DNA from: an uncultured Lachnospiraceae bacterium
GTDB lineage: Bacteria > Bacillota > Clostridia > Lachnospirales > Lachnospiraceae
NCBI GenBank assembly: GCA_951802115.1
Contig: CATOPL010000007.1
Span: forward strand, 62,001-126,000
Length of the DNA: 64,000 nt
Direction: 5' to 3'
The notes under the pieces are model-generated. The model saw nothing but the letters and a program-made list of their open reading frames with translations, was not told where the DNA came from and did no database searches. Each line of letters starts with the position of its first letter. Position 1 is the first letter of the stretch. A program made the position numbers and the translations under genes. Positions 19,301-27,597 of the stretch are shown here, one piece after another.

Positions 19301-19442
19301 GACAGGTCCCTCTTTCTATTTATTATTTTTAGATCAAGGAAAGCATAGCATATCCTGTACCCTGAATCCATGGGATGAAACACATCTTAATTACAGCTTA
19401 ACTCCATTCATTATTTCCTTAACGGATCATTAACCTGTATAA

Positions 19443-20051
19443 TTATGACACAAAGAACACATGAAAGATTCGATAAATCCTATATCCTGAATAAAAGAAA
19501 AGCTCCCTTGCAAGAAAAGGCAGCTTCGTCTTCGGACTGATAAAACGGGTAGTCGGCGTCGGCGACGTATATGCCTCAAGCCCGTAGTCCGCCGCCATCA
19601 GCATCGCTCTTTTCATATGAAGCGGATCGCTGACCACCAGAGCGTCTGTAAAGCCATGCTCTGTCATCAGCTCTTTGGCATAACAGATATTTTCCTGTGT
19701 AATCCGGGATTTTTCTTCTATATAAATATCTTCTTCCGGCACTCCCTGACTGACAGCATATGTTTTTGCCGCGTAAGCTTCCGAGCAGAGGGCGTCTTCT
19801 CCATATCCCCCTGTCATAATCAGCGCTCTTACATATCCGTTTTCATAGAGCCAGATCCCATGACGAATCCGCTCCACAAATACAGGCGAAGGTTCTTTTC
19901 CAATGACGCCCGCTCCAAGAACGATCGCCACATCGGCTTCTTGCAGTTCATTCTTCCTGCTGTAAGAGACAATCTGCCAGGTATGGATCAGTATATACAA
20001 AAAACACAGCAGAAGCATCCCTGAAAGCCAGTATTTTTTCTTTCCCTTCAT
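19443..20051 (-). CDS. DUF218 / YdcF-SanA family membrane protein
   Basis: A 202-residue protein with one N-terminal membrane helix (about residues 8-26) and a DUF218 domain: VAIVLGAGV, ENGYVRALIMTGG, ENICYAKELM and VVSDPLHMKRAM. Members of this family affect envelope barrier function (SanA) or have unassigned roles. Its ATG overlaps the TGA of the MBL-fold gene (ATGA), so translation is probably coupled. Confidence 0.85.
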   Translation of the reverse strand: MKGKKKYWLSGMLLLCFLYILIHTWQIVSYSRKNELQEADVAIVLGAGVIGKEPSPVFVERIRHGIWLYENGYVRALIMTGGYGEDALCSEAYAAKTYAVSQGVPEEDIYIEEKSRITQENICYAKELMTEHGFTDALVVSDPLHMKRAMLMAADYGLEAYTSPTPTTRFISPKTKLPFLARELFFYSGYRIYRIFHVFFVS

Positions 20052-20860
20052 ACCACAATCTCCATTCCGGTGCAGAGCTGACATACCTGGTCTCCCAGTT
20101 CCTCTTTCAAAATCTCAAATGCAGGCTGCCCGGTACAATGGCCGGTATAGATTCTCTCAATTCCGGTGGAGCGGATCCTGGCAGCAAGAGCGCGAACTCC
20201 TTCCGGCGAAGTATGATAAAGGTGAAATCCTCCGATCATCGCGTGAATCCTCCGTTTTGGATACGCAGCTTCCACTTCCCGGATAATGTTATCCGCGCCG
20301 CCATGAGAACAGCTGCTGCAGATAACCAGGCCTTTTTCCGTATCCAGAATCAGACTTTGTTCATGAGCAAAGGAGTCCGGTATATATCTTCTGTTCTGAC
20401 GAATGTAAAGATGATTCTGCATTCCCAATGTCTCCAGACCCTCCGTATGATGGGCAAGCAGGCTGACTCCCGGAAAAATCTGATATCCGTCTTCCACATA
20501 GCAGATTCTGTGCTTGTATTTTTCCAGAAATCCTCTGTGAATACCAATATATTTGTGAAAAATCCAGCGTTTGCCGTAACAATTTTCTTTTGATCCTTTT
20601 CTGAGGAAAAACGGAGCTTCTGTATTTCTCTCAAAAAATGCTCCCATTCCGTCTGCATGATCATAATGGGCATGCGAAAGAATCCCGCATTCCACAGTGG
20701 CCAGATCGATTCCCAGCGCTTCGGCGTTTCTGGCAAACCGGTCCGAAGCTCCGCTATCCAGAAGAATTTTATGATCCTGATGTTCTATATAGACAGAAAG
20801 ACCCCACTCGGCTGCGAGCACGCCCTTTGTCAGATTATCAATTAATATGATTGCTTTCAT
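20048..20860 (-). CDS. MBL-fold metallohydrolase
   Basis: A 270-residue cytosolic metallo-beta-lactamase-fold protein. Metal motifs are SHAHYDHADG at about residue 62, SSCSHGG, GGFHLY and TGHCTG. The arrangement matches the subgroup often annotated as 7,8-dihydropterin-6-methyl-4-(beta-D-ribofuranosyl)-aminobenzene-5'-phosphate synthase, a name derived from archaea and uncertain here. CAGGAGGATAA precedes the start. It is divergent from the KdgK-like gene. Confidence 0.88.
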   Translation of the reverse strand: MKAIILIDNLTKGVLAAEWGLSVYIEHQDHKILLDSGASDRFARNAEALGIDLATVECGILSHAHYDHADGMGAFFERNTEAPFFLRKGSKENCYGKRWIFHKYIGIHRGFLEKYKHRICYVEDGYQIFPGVSLLAHHTEGLETLGMQNHLYIRQNRRYIPDSFAHEQSLILDTEKGLVICSSCSHGGADNIIREVEAAYPKRRIHAMIGGFHLYHTSPEGVRALAARIRSTGIERIYTGHCTGQPAFEILKEELGDQVCQLCTGMEIVV

Positions 20861-20909
20861 TTTTTAATTTATCCTCCTGTGGATAACATGCCGCCCGCTT
20901 TTTTCAAAC

Positions 20910-20943
20910 AACTGATGAAATTTTATGAAAAATCAGTTACAAT
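20910..20943 (+). promoter_or_regulatory. Possible operator and -10 box of the KdgK-like gene
   Basis: AACTGAT (20910-20916) and ATCAGTT (20932-20938) form an exact inverted repeat that runs into TACAAT at 20938-20943, a good -10 hexamer about 50 bp before the start codon. No strong -35 box is visible. The placement would suit a repressor, but no regulator gene for it is adjacent. Confidence 0.4.
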
Positions 20944-20993
20944 AGAAAACAGCAGCTACGCAGAAACTCTGATATTTTAAAGGAGAAATTTTT

Positions 20994-22082
20994 ATGCAGC
21001 ACACAAATCCACTATTGTCCCCTAATGACAGTGTTCACAAATTTATCACCATCGGCGAAATCATGCTGCGCCTGACTGCGCCCAATTATGAGAAAATCCG
21101 CATGGCCACCAGCTTCGAAGCAAGCTACGGTGGCAGCGAAGCCAATATTGCACTGGCGCTGGCAAATCTGGGAGTGGACAGTACCTTTTTTACTGTTGTA
21201 CCTGACAACAGCCTGGGAAAAAGCGCGGTCCGTATGCTCAGGAGCAACGATGTACACTGTACACCGGTCATACTGAGCACTCCGGAGCAGACGCCTACCC
21301 ACAGACTGGGCTGTTATTATCTGGAAACCGGCTACGGCATTCGCGCCAGCAAAGTGATTTACGACCGCAAACACAGCGCTATTACAGAATTTGACTTCTG
21401 TTCCGTCGATCTTTCTGCGCTGCTCGACGGTTTTACCTGGCTTCATTTAAGCGGCATCACGCCGGCTCTGGCTCCCAGCTGTAAACAGCTGATCCTGGAC
21501 TGTCTGAAGATTGCCCGGGAAAAAGGACTGACTGTCAGCTTTGACGGTAATTTCCGCAGTACACTCTGGACATGGGAGGAAGCAAGAGATTTCTGCACCG
21601 AATGTCTGCCCTATGTGGACGTTTTACTCGGAATCGAACCCTATCATCTCTGGAAAGATGAAAACGATCACAGCAAAGGCGACCGGAAAGATGATATTCC
21701 TTTCCGTCCCAGCTATGAACAGCAGGATGAGATCTTCCAGGCATTTATCGCACGTTATCCCAATCTGAAATGCATTGCCCGCCATGTCCGTTATGCGCAC
21801 AGCGGCAGTGAGAACAGTCTGAAGGCCTTTATGTGGTACGAAGGCCACACTTTTGAAAGTAAGTTATTCACTTTTAATATCCTCGACCGGGTAGGCGGAG
21901 GAGACGCTTTTGCCAGCGGTCTGATCTACGCCATGATGCATGGATACAAACCCATGAATATGATTAATTTTGCCGTGGCCAGCAGCGTCATCAAACACAC
22001 AATACGCGGAGACGCAAATATCACCGACGACGCTTCCAGCATCCGCAATCTGATGGATATGAATTACGATATCAAACGGTGA
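20994..22082 (+). CDS. PfkB-family sugar kinase, 2-keto-3-deoxygluconate kinase-like
   Basis: A 362-residue kinase of the ribokinase/PfkB family. GEIMLRL, the substrate region YGGSEANIALALANLG and the C-terminal signature DRVGGGDAFASGL (anion hole plus catalytic aspartate) are clear. The pattern is closest to KdgK, which phosphorylates 2-keto-3-deoxygluconate in hexuronate breakdown, but no aldolase or uronate gene is next to it, so the substrate is uncertain. AAAGGAGAAA precedes the ATG. Its 3' end overlaps the convergent rsmH-like gene by 11 bp. Confidence 0.85.
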   Translation: MQHTNPLLSPNDSVHKFITIGEIMLRLTAPNYEKIRMATSFEASYGGSEANIALALANLGVDSTFFTVVPDNSLGKSAVRMLRSNDVHCTPVILSTPEQTPTHRLGCYYLETGYGIRASKVIYDRKHSAITEFDFCSVDLSALLDGFTWLHLSGITPALAPSCKQLILDCLKIAREKGLTVSFDGNFRSTLWTWEEARDFCTECLPYVDVLLGIEPYHLWKDENDHSKGDRKDDIPFRPSYEQQDEIFQAFIARYPNLKCIARHVRYAHSGSENSLKAFMWYEGHTFESKLFTFNILDRVGGGDAFASGLIYAMMHGYKPMNMINFAVASSVIKHTIRGDANITDDASSIRNLMDMNYDIKR

Positions 22083-23154
22083 CGGCGGCGCTGCCGGATG
22101 TATTGTCCGCACGCACTGCCCAGCGCAGCTTCGCAGAGCGTGCCCGGCCGTTGGCCGCACATTCTTCAGCGGACGGGCGGATCGCCTCCAGAGCAATCCC
22201 GCTGTACAGTCCTTCCCTATGGAAACGTTTAAAGGACTTTTTTACCAGACGGTCTTCACCGGAATGAAAAGTCAGAATCGCCGCCCTCCCTCCGGGCCGC
22301 AGTGCATAGGGCAGCTTTTCCAGAAATTCATACAGCACTTCGTATTCGTTGTTTATATCGATGCGAAGTGCCTGGAACGTCCGCTGACAGGACTTTTTCA
22401 CCGCCTCTTTGCGCTCTGCTGCCGGAAGAAATGCAAGAGCGGATTCAACGGCTTCCCGAAGCTGTACCGTCGTCTTCACGTTCCTGCCCTGTCTTCTTCT
22501 GCCGATAATCTCCTCTGCAATCTCTTTTGCATACGGCTCATCTGCATTCTCCACAAGCATTCCGGCAAGCTCTTCCAGACTGACTTCCTCCAGACGCTCT
22601 GACGCGCTGCGCCCGGTCAGCTGATTCATTCTCAGATCCAGCGGCCCTTCCGTCTTATAAGAAAACCCCCGGTCCGGATTATCAATCTGCATGGATGATA
22701 CTCCCAGATCAGCCAGCACAAAGTCAAAGCACCCGGTCTGCTCCGCCAGCTGATCCATCTGTGCAAAATTCAGAAGATGAACCGTCAGGATCTCTTCTCC
22801 ATATCCTAACGCCCGCAGCCTCTTCTTCGTCCTGTCTGACTCTTCCGGATCCACATCCAGCGCATGGAGATGTCCTTTTCCCTGCAGACATTCCAGCATT
22901 CTGCGCGTATGTCCGCCATAGCCCAGGGTTGCGTCAAGTCCGGTCTGTCCCGGCTGAATCTGCAGAAAATCCAGAATCTCCTGTACACAAATAGAAATAT
23001 GCATTCCTGCCGGTGTGCTCCCTTTTCGAATTACTTTCTCTATCGTCTTTGCATATTTTTCCGGTTGCAGTTCCTTGTATTTTTCTTTATAGCTGCGCGG
23101 ATGCGTTCCCCTGTAACGGACGCGCCTTTTATGTACCGGCTGATGTTGATCCAT
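22072..23154 (-). CDS. RsmH-like 16S rRNA (cytosine-N4) methyltransferase with N-terminal extension
   Basis: A 360-residue SAM-dependent methyltransferase. DATLGYGGHTRRML is the SAM-binding motif, with DLGVSSMQIDNPDRGFSY, LRIDINNEY and AILTFHSGEDRLVKKSF all characteristic of RsmH, which modifies C1402 of 16S rRNA. About 50 residues rich in Arg/Lys/Tyr (RRVRYRGTHPRSYKEKYKEL) precede the usual N-terminus. It is alone, not in a mraZ-rsmH-ftsL division cluster, so it is probably a second paralogue. Confidence 0.85.
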   Translation of the reverse strand: MDQHQPVHKRRVRYRGTHPRSYKEKYKELQPEKYAKTIEKVIRKGSTPAGMHISICVQEILDFLQIQPGQTGLDATLGYGGHTRRMLECLQGKGHLHALDVDPEESDRTKKRLRALGYGEEILTVHLLNFAQMDQLAEQTGCFDFVLADLGVSSMQIDNPDRGFSYKTEGPLDLRMNQLTGRSASERLEEVSLEELAGMLVENADEPYAKEIAEEIIGRRRQGRNVKTTVQLREAVESALAFLPAAERKEAVKKSCQRTFQALRIDINNEYEVLYEFLEKLPYALRPGGRAAILTFHSGEDRLVKKSFKRFHREGLYSGIALEAIRPSAEECAANGRARSAKLRWAVRADNTSGSAAVTV

Positions 23155-23228
23155 AACCTGTCTTTCCTTTCTGCTACAATATATTGACTGGATCGTGACT
23201 GAATATCATTTTTCAATCACATTTGGAC

Positions 23229-24128
23229 TCATGAGACGTATCCTCCAAACTCCCTCTGGATGCAGTACGCAATCACCGATTCCATCTGCGGTGACACCCA
23301 CTTGTCTTTATGATACAGCAGCTGCTTCCAGATCTCGACCTTAAAATCTTTCACCCGAAGACAGGTAAGCTTTCCTTCTCTCACCGCCTTTGCCGTCACA
23401 TAATCAGGAAGATAGGAGACTCCTACTCCCTGTTCTGCCAGAGAACAGAGCAGTCTTGTACTCCCCACCTCCAGAACCGGCTGAATCTCCAAAGACATGG
23501 CTGCCAGCTTTTCGTCCATAAGCCGCCGATAGCTCATCCCCTTTTCCGTCAGTACAAAGGGTTCCTCTGCCAGTTCTCTTACCGAGACGTTCTCCCTTTT
23601 GCACAGCGGATGACCGGACGCCGCCACAAAATGTATGCCCACCTGTTCCTCCCGGACTATCACATATTCTGTATCATAAATATGATTATCCAGTGTCAGA
23701 ATCGCGTCCGCCTCATTATGATCAATCAGCCGGAACATTTCTTCTGTACCAGTTGCAATAATTTTCAGAGTAATACCCGGATAACGGCTCCTGAAGTCTG
23801 CAAAGCCTTCTTCCAGAAGCGAATCGCACAGAGAATCCGGAACAGCAAGACGAAAGTGTCCGCAAACTTCCTGGTTTTCCCGCATTCCCCGTTCCAGCTC
23901 CTGTGTCAGTTTGCTGATCTGGTGAGCATATTTCAGTACGTCTCTGCCCCGCTCCGTCAGGGCTATGGTATGGTTAATCCGTTCAAACAGTTGAACATTC
24001 AGTTCCGTCTCCAGCTGTTTGATCTGAAAAGAAACTGTGGACTGAGAATATCCCAGCGCCCGTGCCGCCTTGGTAAAGCTGTTCTTTTCCGCTACATGAA
24101 TAAATGTGACCAGATTTTTTACATCCAT
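23229..24128 (-). CDS. LysR-family transcriptional regulator
   Basis: A 299-residue regulator with an N-terminal winged HTH (LVTFIHVAEKNSFTKAARALGYSQSTVSFQIKQLE shown here in parts: SFTKAARALG and SQSTVSFQIK) and a periplasmic-binding-like effector domain. Divergent from the sodium:alanine symporter gene with overlapping promoters between them, so it probably controls that transporter. The ATG at 24128 gives the normal LysR N-terminus; the in-frame extension to 24173 has no ribosome site. Confidence 0.9.
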   Translation of the reverse strand: MDVKNLVTFIHVAEKNSFTKAARALGYSQSTVSFQIKQLETELNVQLFERINHTIALTERGRDVLKYAHQISKLTQELERGMRENQEVCGHFRLAVPDSLCDSLLEEGFADFRSRYPGITLKIIATGTEEMFRLIDHNEADAILTLDNHIYDTEYVIVREEQVGIHFVAASGHPLCKRENVSVRELAEEPFVLTEKGMSYRRLMDEKLAAMSLEIQPVLEVGSTRLLCSLAEQGVGVSYLPDYVTAKAVREGKLTCLRVKDFKVEIWKQLLYHKDKWVSPQMESVIAYCIQREFGGYVS

Positions 24129-24159
24129 TTTTTCAATCCTGTGCATCGTCATTATCAAT

Positions 24160-24188
24160 TTTACAGATATCACTTTCTACTATATACT
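24160..24188 (+). promoter_or_regulatory. Promoter of the sodium:alanine symporter gene
   Basis: TTTACA (24160-24165), 17 bp, TATACT (24183-24188) on the plus strand, 42 bp before the start codon. Confidence 0.65.
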
Positions 24189-24207
24189 AAAAAAATAAGA
24201 AATGCAA
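24179..24207 (-). promoter_or_regulatory. Promoter of the LysR gene
   Basis: TTGCAT (24207-24202), 17 bp, TATAGT (24184-24179) on the minus strand. It overlaps the divergent symporter promoter at the -10 regions, so binding of polymerase at one should exclude the other. Confidence 0.65.
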
Positions 24208-24229
24208 ATGATATGGGGGTAAAATCACT

Positions 24230-25612
24230 ATGACTGTTTTTCGATTTGTATACTGGATTCTGTGGGGCGACCTGATTACGATTCCGCTGCCCGGCGGAAG
24301 CTCCCTGGGGCTTTCCCTGCTGGTCCTGATCCTGATCCCGTCCGGCATCTATTTCACCGTCCGCACCCGCTTCCTTCTTTTCCGGCGTTTTCCGGATATG
24401 CTGAAGATCGCCATCGAAAAGAAAAATCCCACACAGAAAAATTCAATTTCCGGCCTGCAGGCGCTGATTATATCAACAGCTACCCGGGTAGGCATGGGCA
24501 ATCTGGTGGGTGTTGTGGCCGCGATCTCCATCGGAGGAGCCGGAGCCGTTTTCTGGATGTGGGTTACCGCCCTTCTGGGTTCTTCCACCGCTTTCGCAGA
24601 GGCCGCTCTGGCGCAGATCTATAAGGAAGAAGACCCCCTCTACGGAGGATATCGGGGCGGCCCGGCCTACTACATTCATCATTTTTTTATTAAGAAAGAC
24701 GGAACCCGCAGACGCTCTGTAATCGCCGTCCTTTTTGCCGTTTCCGGTCTGATCTGCTGGTGCGGGATCAGCCAGGTAATCGGCAATTCCGTATCATCTG
24801 CCTTTGAAAACGCATTCCACATTCCACCTCTTTATACGACAGCCATCCTTGTACTGATCGCGGCGGTGATCGTACTTCGAAAAAACGCTACCGTCAAGGT
24901 ACTGGATATCATCGTTCCCATCATGGCCGGTTTTTATTTCCTGCTGACAGTGATCATCATTCTCATGAATATCGGGCAAATTCCGGCGGTTTTCTCCCGT
25001 ATCTTCTCGGAAGCCTTCGGCTTTCGTCAGGCCGTGGCAGGCGGTTTTGGTGCCGTCTTGATGAACGGAGCCAAAAGAGGGCTGTTCTCGAATGAAGCCG
25101 GCAGCGGCAGCGCCCCCTGTGCGGCAGCGGCGGCTGATATCAGCCATCCTGCCAAGGAAGGGCTCCTGCAGGCCTTCGGCGTTTTTATTGACACGATTGT
25201 CATCTGCAGCTGTTCTGCCATGATCATGCTTCTGACCCCGGAATCCATGACGCAGGGAATGGAAGGTATGGATCTTCTGCAGCAAGCCATGAATTATCAT
25301 ATGGGCGGCTTTGGCGTAGTTTTCATCGCAATCGTGCTGTGGCTTTTCAGCTTCTCCACCTTTATCGGTATCCTGTTCTATGCAAGATCAAATGTGGCGT
25401 ACCTGTTTGGAGACAACTGGCTCTCACAGACGATGTATAAGATTCTGGCGCTTATCATGCTTTTTATCGGCGGACTGGCCGCCTACACCTTTGTATGGGA
25501 TCTGGGCGATGTGGGTATCGGACTCATGACCATCTTCAATATGATTGCACTGATTCCGCTCTCAGGACAGGCGCTGGAATCACTGAAGGAATATGAAAAA
25601 ACGCTGAAATAA
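24230..25612 (+). CDS. Sodium:alanine/glycine symporter (AGCS family)
   Basis: Secondary transporter importing alanine or glycine with sodium, 460 residues and about ten to eleven helices. Family motifs include GGAGAVFWMWVTALLGSSTAF, here abbreviated to GAVFWMWVTALLG, YRGGPAYYI and NEAGSGSAPCAAAA. GGGGG lies ahead of the ATG. It is paired with the divergent LysR gene and ends at a bidirectional terminator. Confidence 0.93.
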   Translation: MTVFRFVYWILWGDLITIPLPGGSSLGLSLLVLILIPSGIYFTVRTRFLLFRRFPDMLKIAIEKKNPTQKNSISGLQALIISTATRVGMGNLVGVVAAISIGGAGAVFWMWVTALLGSSTAFAEAALAQIYKEEDPLYGGYRGGPAYYIHHFFIKKDGTRRRSVIAVLFAVSGLICWCGISQVIGNSVSSAFENAFHIPPLYTTAILVLIAAVIVLRKNATVKVLDIIVPIMAGFYFLLTVIIILMNIGQIPAVFSRIFSEAFGFRQAVAGGFGAVLMNGAKRGLFSNEAGSGSAPCAAAAADISHPAKEGLLQAFGVFIDTIVICSCSAMIMLLTPESMTQGMEGMDLLQQAMNYHMGGFGVVFIAIVLWLFSFSTFIGILFYARSNVAYLFGDNWLSQTMYKILALIMLFIGGLAAYTFVWDLGDVGIGLMTIFNMIALIPLSGQALESLKEYEKTLK

Positions 25613-25660
25613 CCGTGCCCGCAGTCCTTCACATGGACAGTCATTTTATCTTTCAGCATA

Positions 25661-25708
25661 AAAAAGCACCTGTTGCCGGCCTTTTTTTGTCGTCAACAGG
25701 TGCTTTTT
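25661..25708. terminator. Bidirectional terminator between symporter and ferritin
   Basis: AAAAAGCACCTGTTG (25661-25675) pairs perfectly with CAACAGGTGCTTTTT (25694-25708). A run of A precedes and a run of T follows, so it can end both the plus-strand symporter and the minus-strand ferritin transcripts. Confidence 0.9.
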
Positions 25709-25760
25709 ATATGTAAAATAAATGCTCTGGCTGTGTTTTCAGACAGCATCGCAAAATCTA

Positions 25761-26273
25761 TTAAAGTACCAGAGACGGTGCGGAATATACCCGCGCTCCC
25801 AGTTCCCCGTCCAAAAGATACAGGCTTCTGGAATCCTCTCCAAACAGTTCGTACTTCTTGACCAGATTTTCCGCATTGGTCTCTTCCTCTCCCTGCTCTT
25901 TTACAAACCAGTCCAGAAACTGCATCGTGCGGAAATCTTTCACAGAATGCGCCGCATCATAAATGTTGTGGATCAGGCTGGTCACATAGTGCTCATGCTT
26001 CAGCCCTTCGGACAGCACCGTTTTCGTATTCTCCGGAACAACCGCCGGCTTTTCAATCAGCTCCAGCACCACCTTCTCACCGTTATTCTGCAGATACTGT
26101 ATAAAGAGCATGGCATGGTCTCTTTCCTCCTGCGCTTGCACTTTGTACCAGTTCCCGAATCCGTCCAGTCCCTGCTCATAACAGAAATTGGAAAAATCCA
26201 GATACAAATACGCAGAGTAGAATTCCTTGTTTACCTGCTGATTCAAAAGTTCTGTTATCTTCTTGTCCAACAT
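25761..26273 (-). CDS. ftnA: Non-haem ferritin
   Basis: Iron-storage protein of 170 residues forming a 24-subunit cage. Ferroxidase residues are visible: NKEFYSAYLYLDFSNF with Glu17, and EERDHAMLFIQYLQ with the second glutamate and the histidine; the C-terminal half carries WFVKEQGEEETNAE. AGGAGGACATAAG precedes the ATG. Expressed from a strong promoter with a leader of over 200 bases. Confidence 0.93.
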   Translation of the reverse strand: MLDKKITELLNQQVNKEFYSAYLYLDFSNFCYEQGLDGFGNWYKVQAQEERDHAMLFIQYLQNNGEKVVLELIEKPAVVPENTKTVLSEGLKHEHYVTSLIHNIYDAAHSVKDFRTMQFLDWFVKEQGEEETNAENLVKKYELFGEDSRSLYLLDGELGARVYSAPSLVL

Positions 26274-26500
26274 ATCTTATGTCCTCCTCTTTTCTGCTGT
26301 ACACTCACAAACTCCCATAGTTTCCATCGCTTTCTGCCGTAAAGATATCCAAACTGCCAAGATGCGTTTACAGAAACTTTCCGCTGCAACCGCCGCCTGT
26401 CGCCAGACAGACATGTCTGACCGGCCCGCTGTCCGCAGAAATAAATCATATTCTGCCCTGAAAACATATACAGAAAAGACTTTGAGAATATCCCGTGCAC
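26274..26500 (-). other. Long untranslated leader of the ferritin gene
   Basis: About 225 bases lie between the ferritin promoter and start codon. An open frame crosses this stretch, but it has no ribosome site and would run into the ferritin gene out of frame. A local inverted repeat (GTCAGACATGTCTGTCTGGC region, near 26410-26430) suggests some structure. No known riboswitch class is recognised. Confidence 0.35.
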
Positions 26501-26508
26501 ATTTTTTT

Positions 26509-26537
26509 ATTATACGCCGGAGAAATGTCTGTGTAAA
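26509..26537 (-). promoter_or_regulatory. Promoter of the ferritin gene
   Basis: TTTACA (26537-26532), 17 bp, TATAAT (26514-26509) on the minus strand. No Fur-like palindrome overlaps it. Confidence 0.8.
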
Positions 26538-26592
26538 GTATACGAATGGAAGAAAATGGTAAAGCTCCTGCAAAAATGTTCCGATACGATAC

Positions 26593-27597
26593 TCAGCAGC
26601 GCACCTTCAGAAACTCTGCCCTTCCGTGAAGCTTCAGCGGAATGGAATCAGCCGGCACAAAAATACAGTCTCCTTTGAAAAAATGCAGCATTTCTCCTTC
26701 TCCAAGCATTACACCGCATCCGCCGATGCATAACAGCACCTGAAAAGAAGTACTGTCCGTCCTGAAATCCGCCATTTCCCGGCATCGTTCCGTATTGATA
26801 AGCTGTCGCTCCACCTGGAAATACCTGCAGCGGTACAGGAGCTCTGTCGCACATCCTTTCTGGTATTTTAATACCCTCATCGGCTGCCTGGGCGTCCGGC
26901 TGCCTTTTCGATTGGCCACCTCCAGAGCCTGTCTGATATGGAGTTCTCTGGGACGACCGTCTTTATCCGTGCGATCATAATCGTACATTCGATAAGTAAG
27001 ATTGGAACTTTCCTGAATCTCGGCAATCAGCGTGCCTGCACCGATCGCATGAACCGTCCCCGGCTCAATGTAAAAAATATCGTCCTTCTGCACTTTGATT
27101 TTCTGAAGATAACGTTCCACCGTTCCTTCCCGCAGACTTTTTTCCAGCTTTTCCCTGCTGATATCATGGTGAAAGCCATAAACCAGCCGGGCGTCTCTGG
27201 ACGCATCCAGCACATACCACATCTCTGTTTTTCCAAGGGAACCGTGTTCATGCAGTCTGGCATATTCGTCATCCGGATGCACCTGTACAGACAAATCCTG
27301 CCTGGCATCGATAAATTTGATCAGGATCGGAAGTCCGCCGTCATTCTTCGGATGTGTTCCCATATATTCCGGATGTTCCTTCAGTACTTCCGATAAAAAC
27401 TTACCTGCGTGTTCTCCGCTCGCTGCAACACTCGGCCCGTCCGGGTGCGTAGAACACTCCCATGTTTCAGCCAGAGGCGTAAGATCAACCTCCTTGGAGA
27501 AATCATCCTTCAGACGGCTTCCACCCCACAAATAATCTTTTCCTGCCGGTTTCAGCAGAAACGGGTATCTGCCCGACAAAGTTTTATTCCAGTTCAT
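26593..27597 (-). CDS. manA: Mannose-6-phosphate isomerase, class I
   Basis: Interconverts fructose-6-phosphate and mannose-6-phosphate, feeding GDP-mannose. Zinc-site motifs QVHPDDEYA and EPGTVHAIGAGT and the N-terminal YPFLLKPAGKDYLWGG identify the class I enzyme; about 334 residues. The start is uncertain: ATG at 27597 gives the cleanest N-terminus and overlaps the manC end by 14 bases, while an ATG five codons earlier is possible. Neither has a strong ribosome site, so coupling to manC translation is likely. Confidence 0.92.
   Translation of the reverse strand: MNWNKTLSGRYPFLLKPAGKDYLWGGSRLKDDFSKEVDLTPLAETWECSTHPDGPSVAASGEHAGKFLSEVLKEHPEYMGTHPKNDGGLPILIKFIDARQDLSVQVHPDDEYARLHEHGSLGKTEMWYVLDASRDARLVYGFHHDISREKLEKSLREGTVERYLQKIKVQKDDIFYIEPGTVHAIGAGTLIAEIQESSNLTYRMYDYDRTDKDGRPRELHIRQALEVANRKGSRTPRQPMRVLKYQKGCATELLYRCRYFQVERQLINTERCREMADFRTDSTSFQVLLCIGGCGVMLGEGEMLHFFKGDCIFVPADSIPLKLHGRAEFLKVRC

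Noticed and set aside
25661-25708. A short palindromic repeat as part of a CRISPR array
   Set aside because: Single copy with A- and T-runs on both sides, which is a terminator.
26255-26500. An 81-residue frame in the ferritin leader
   Set aside because: No ribosome site and low-quality composition; it overlaps the ferritin start out of frame.
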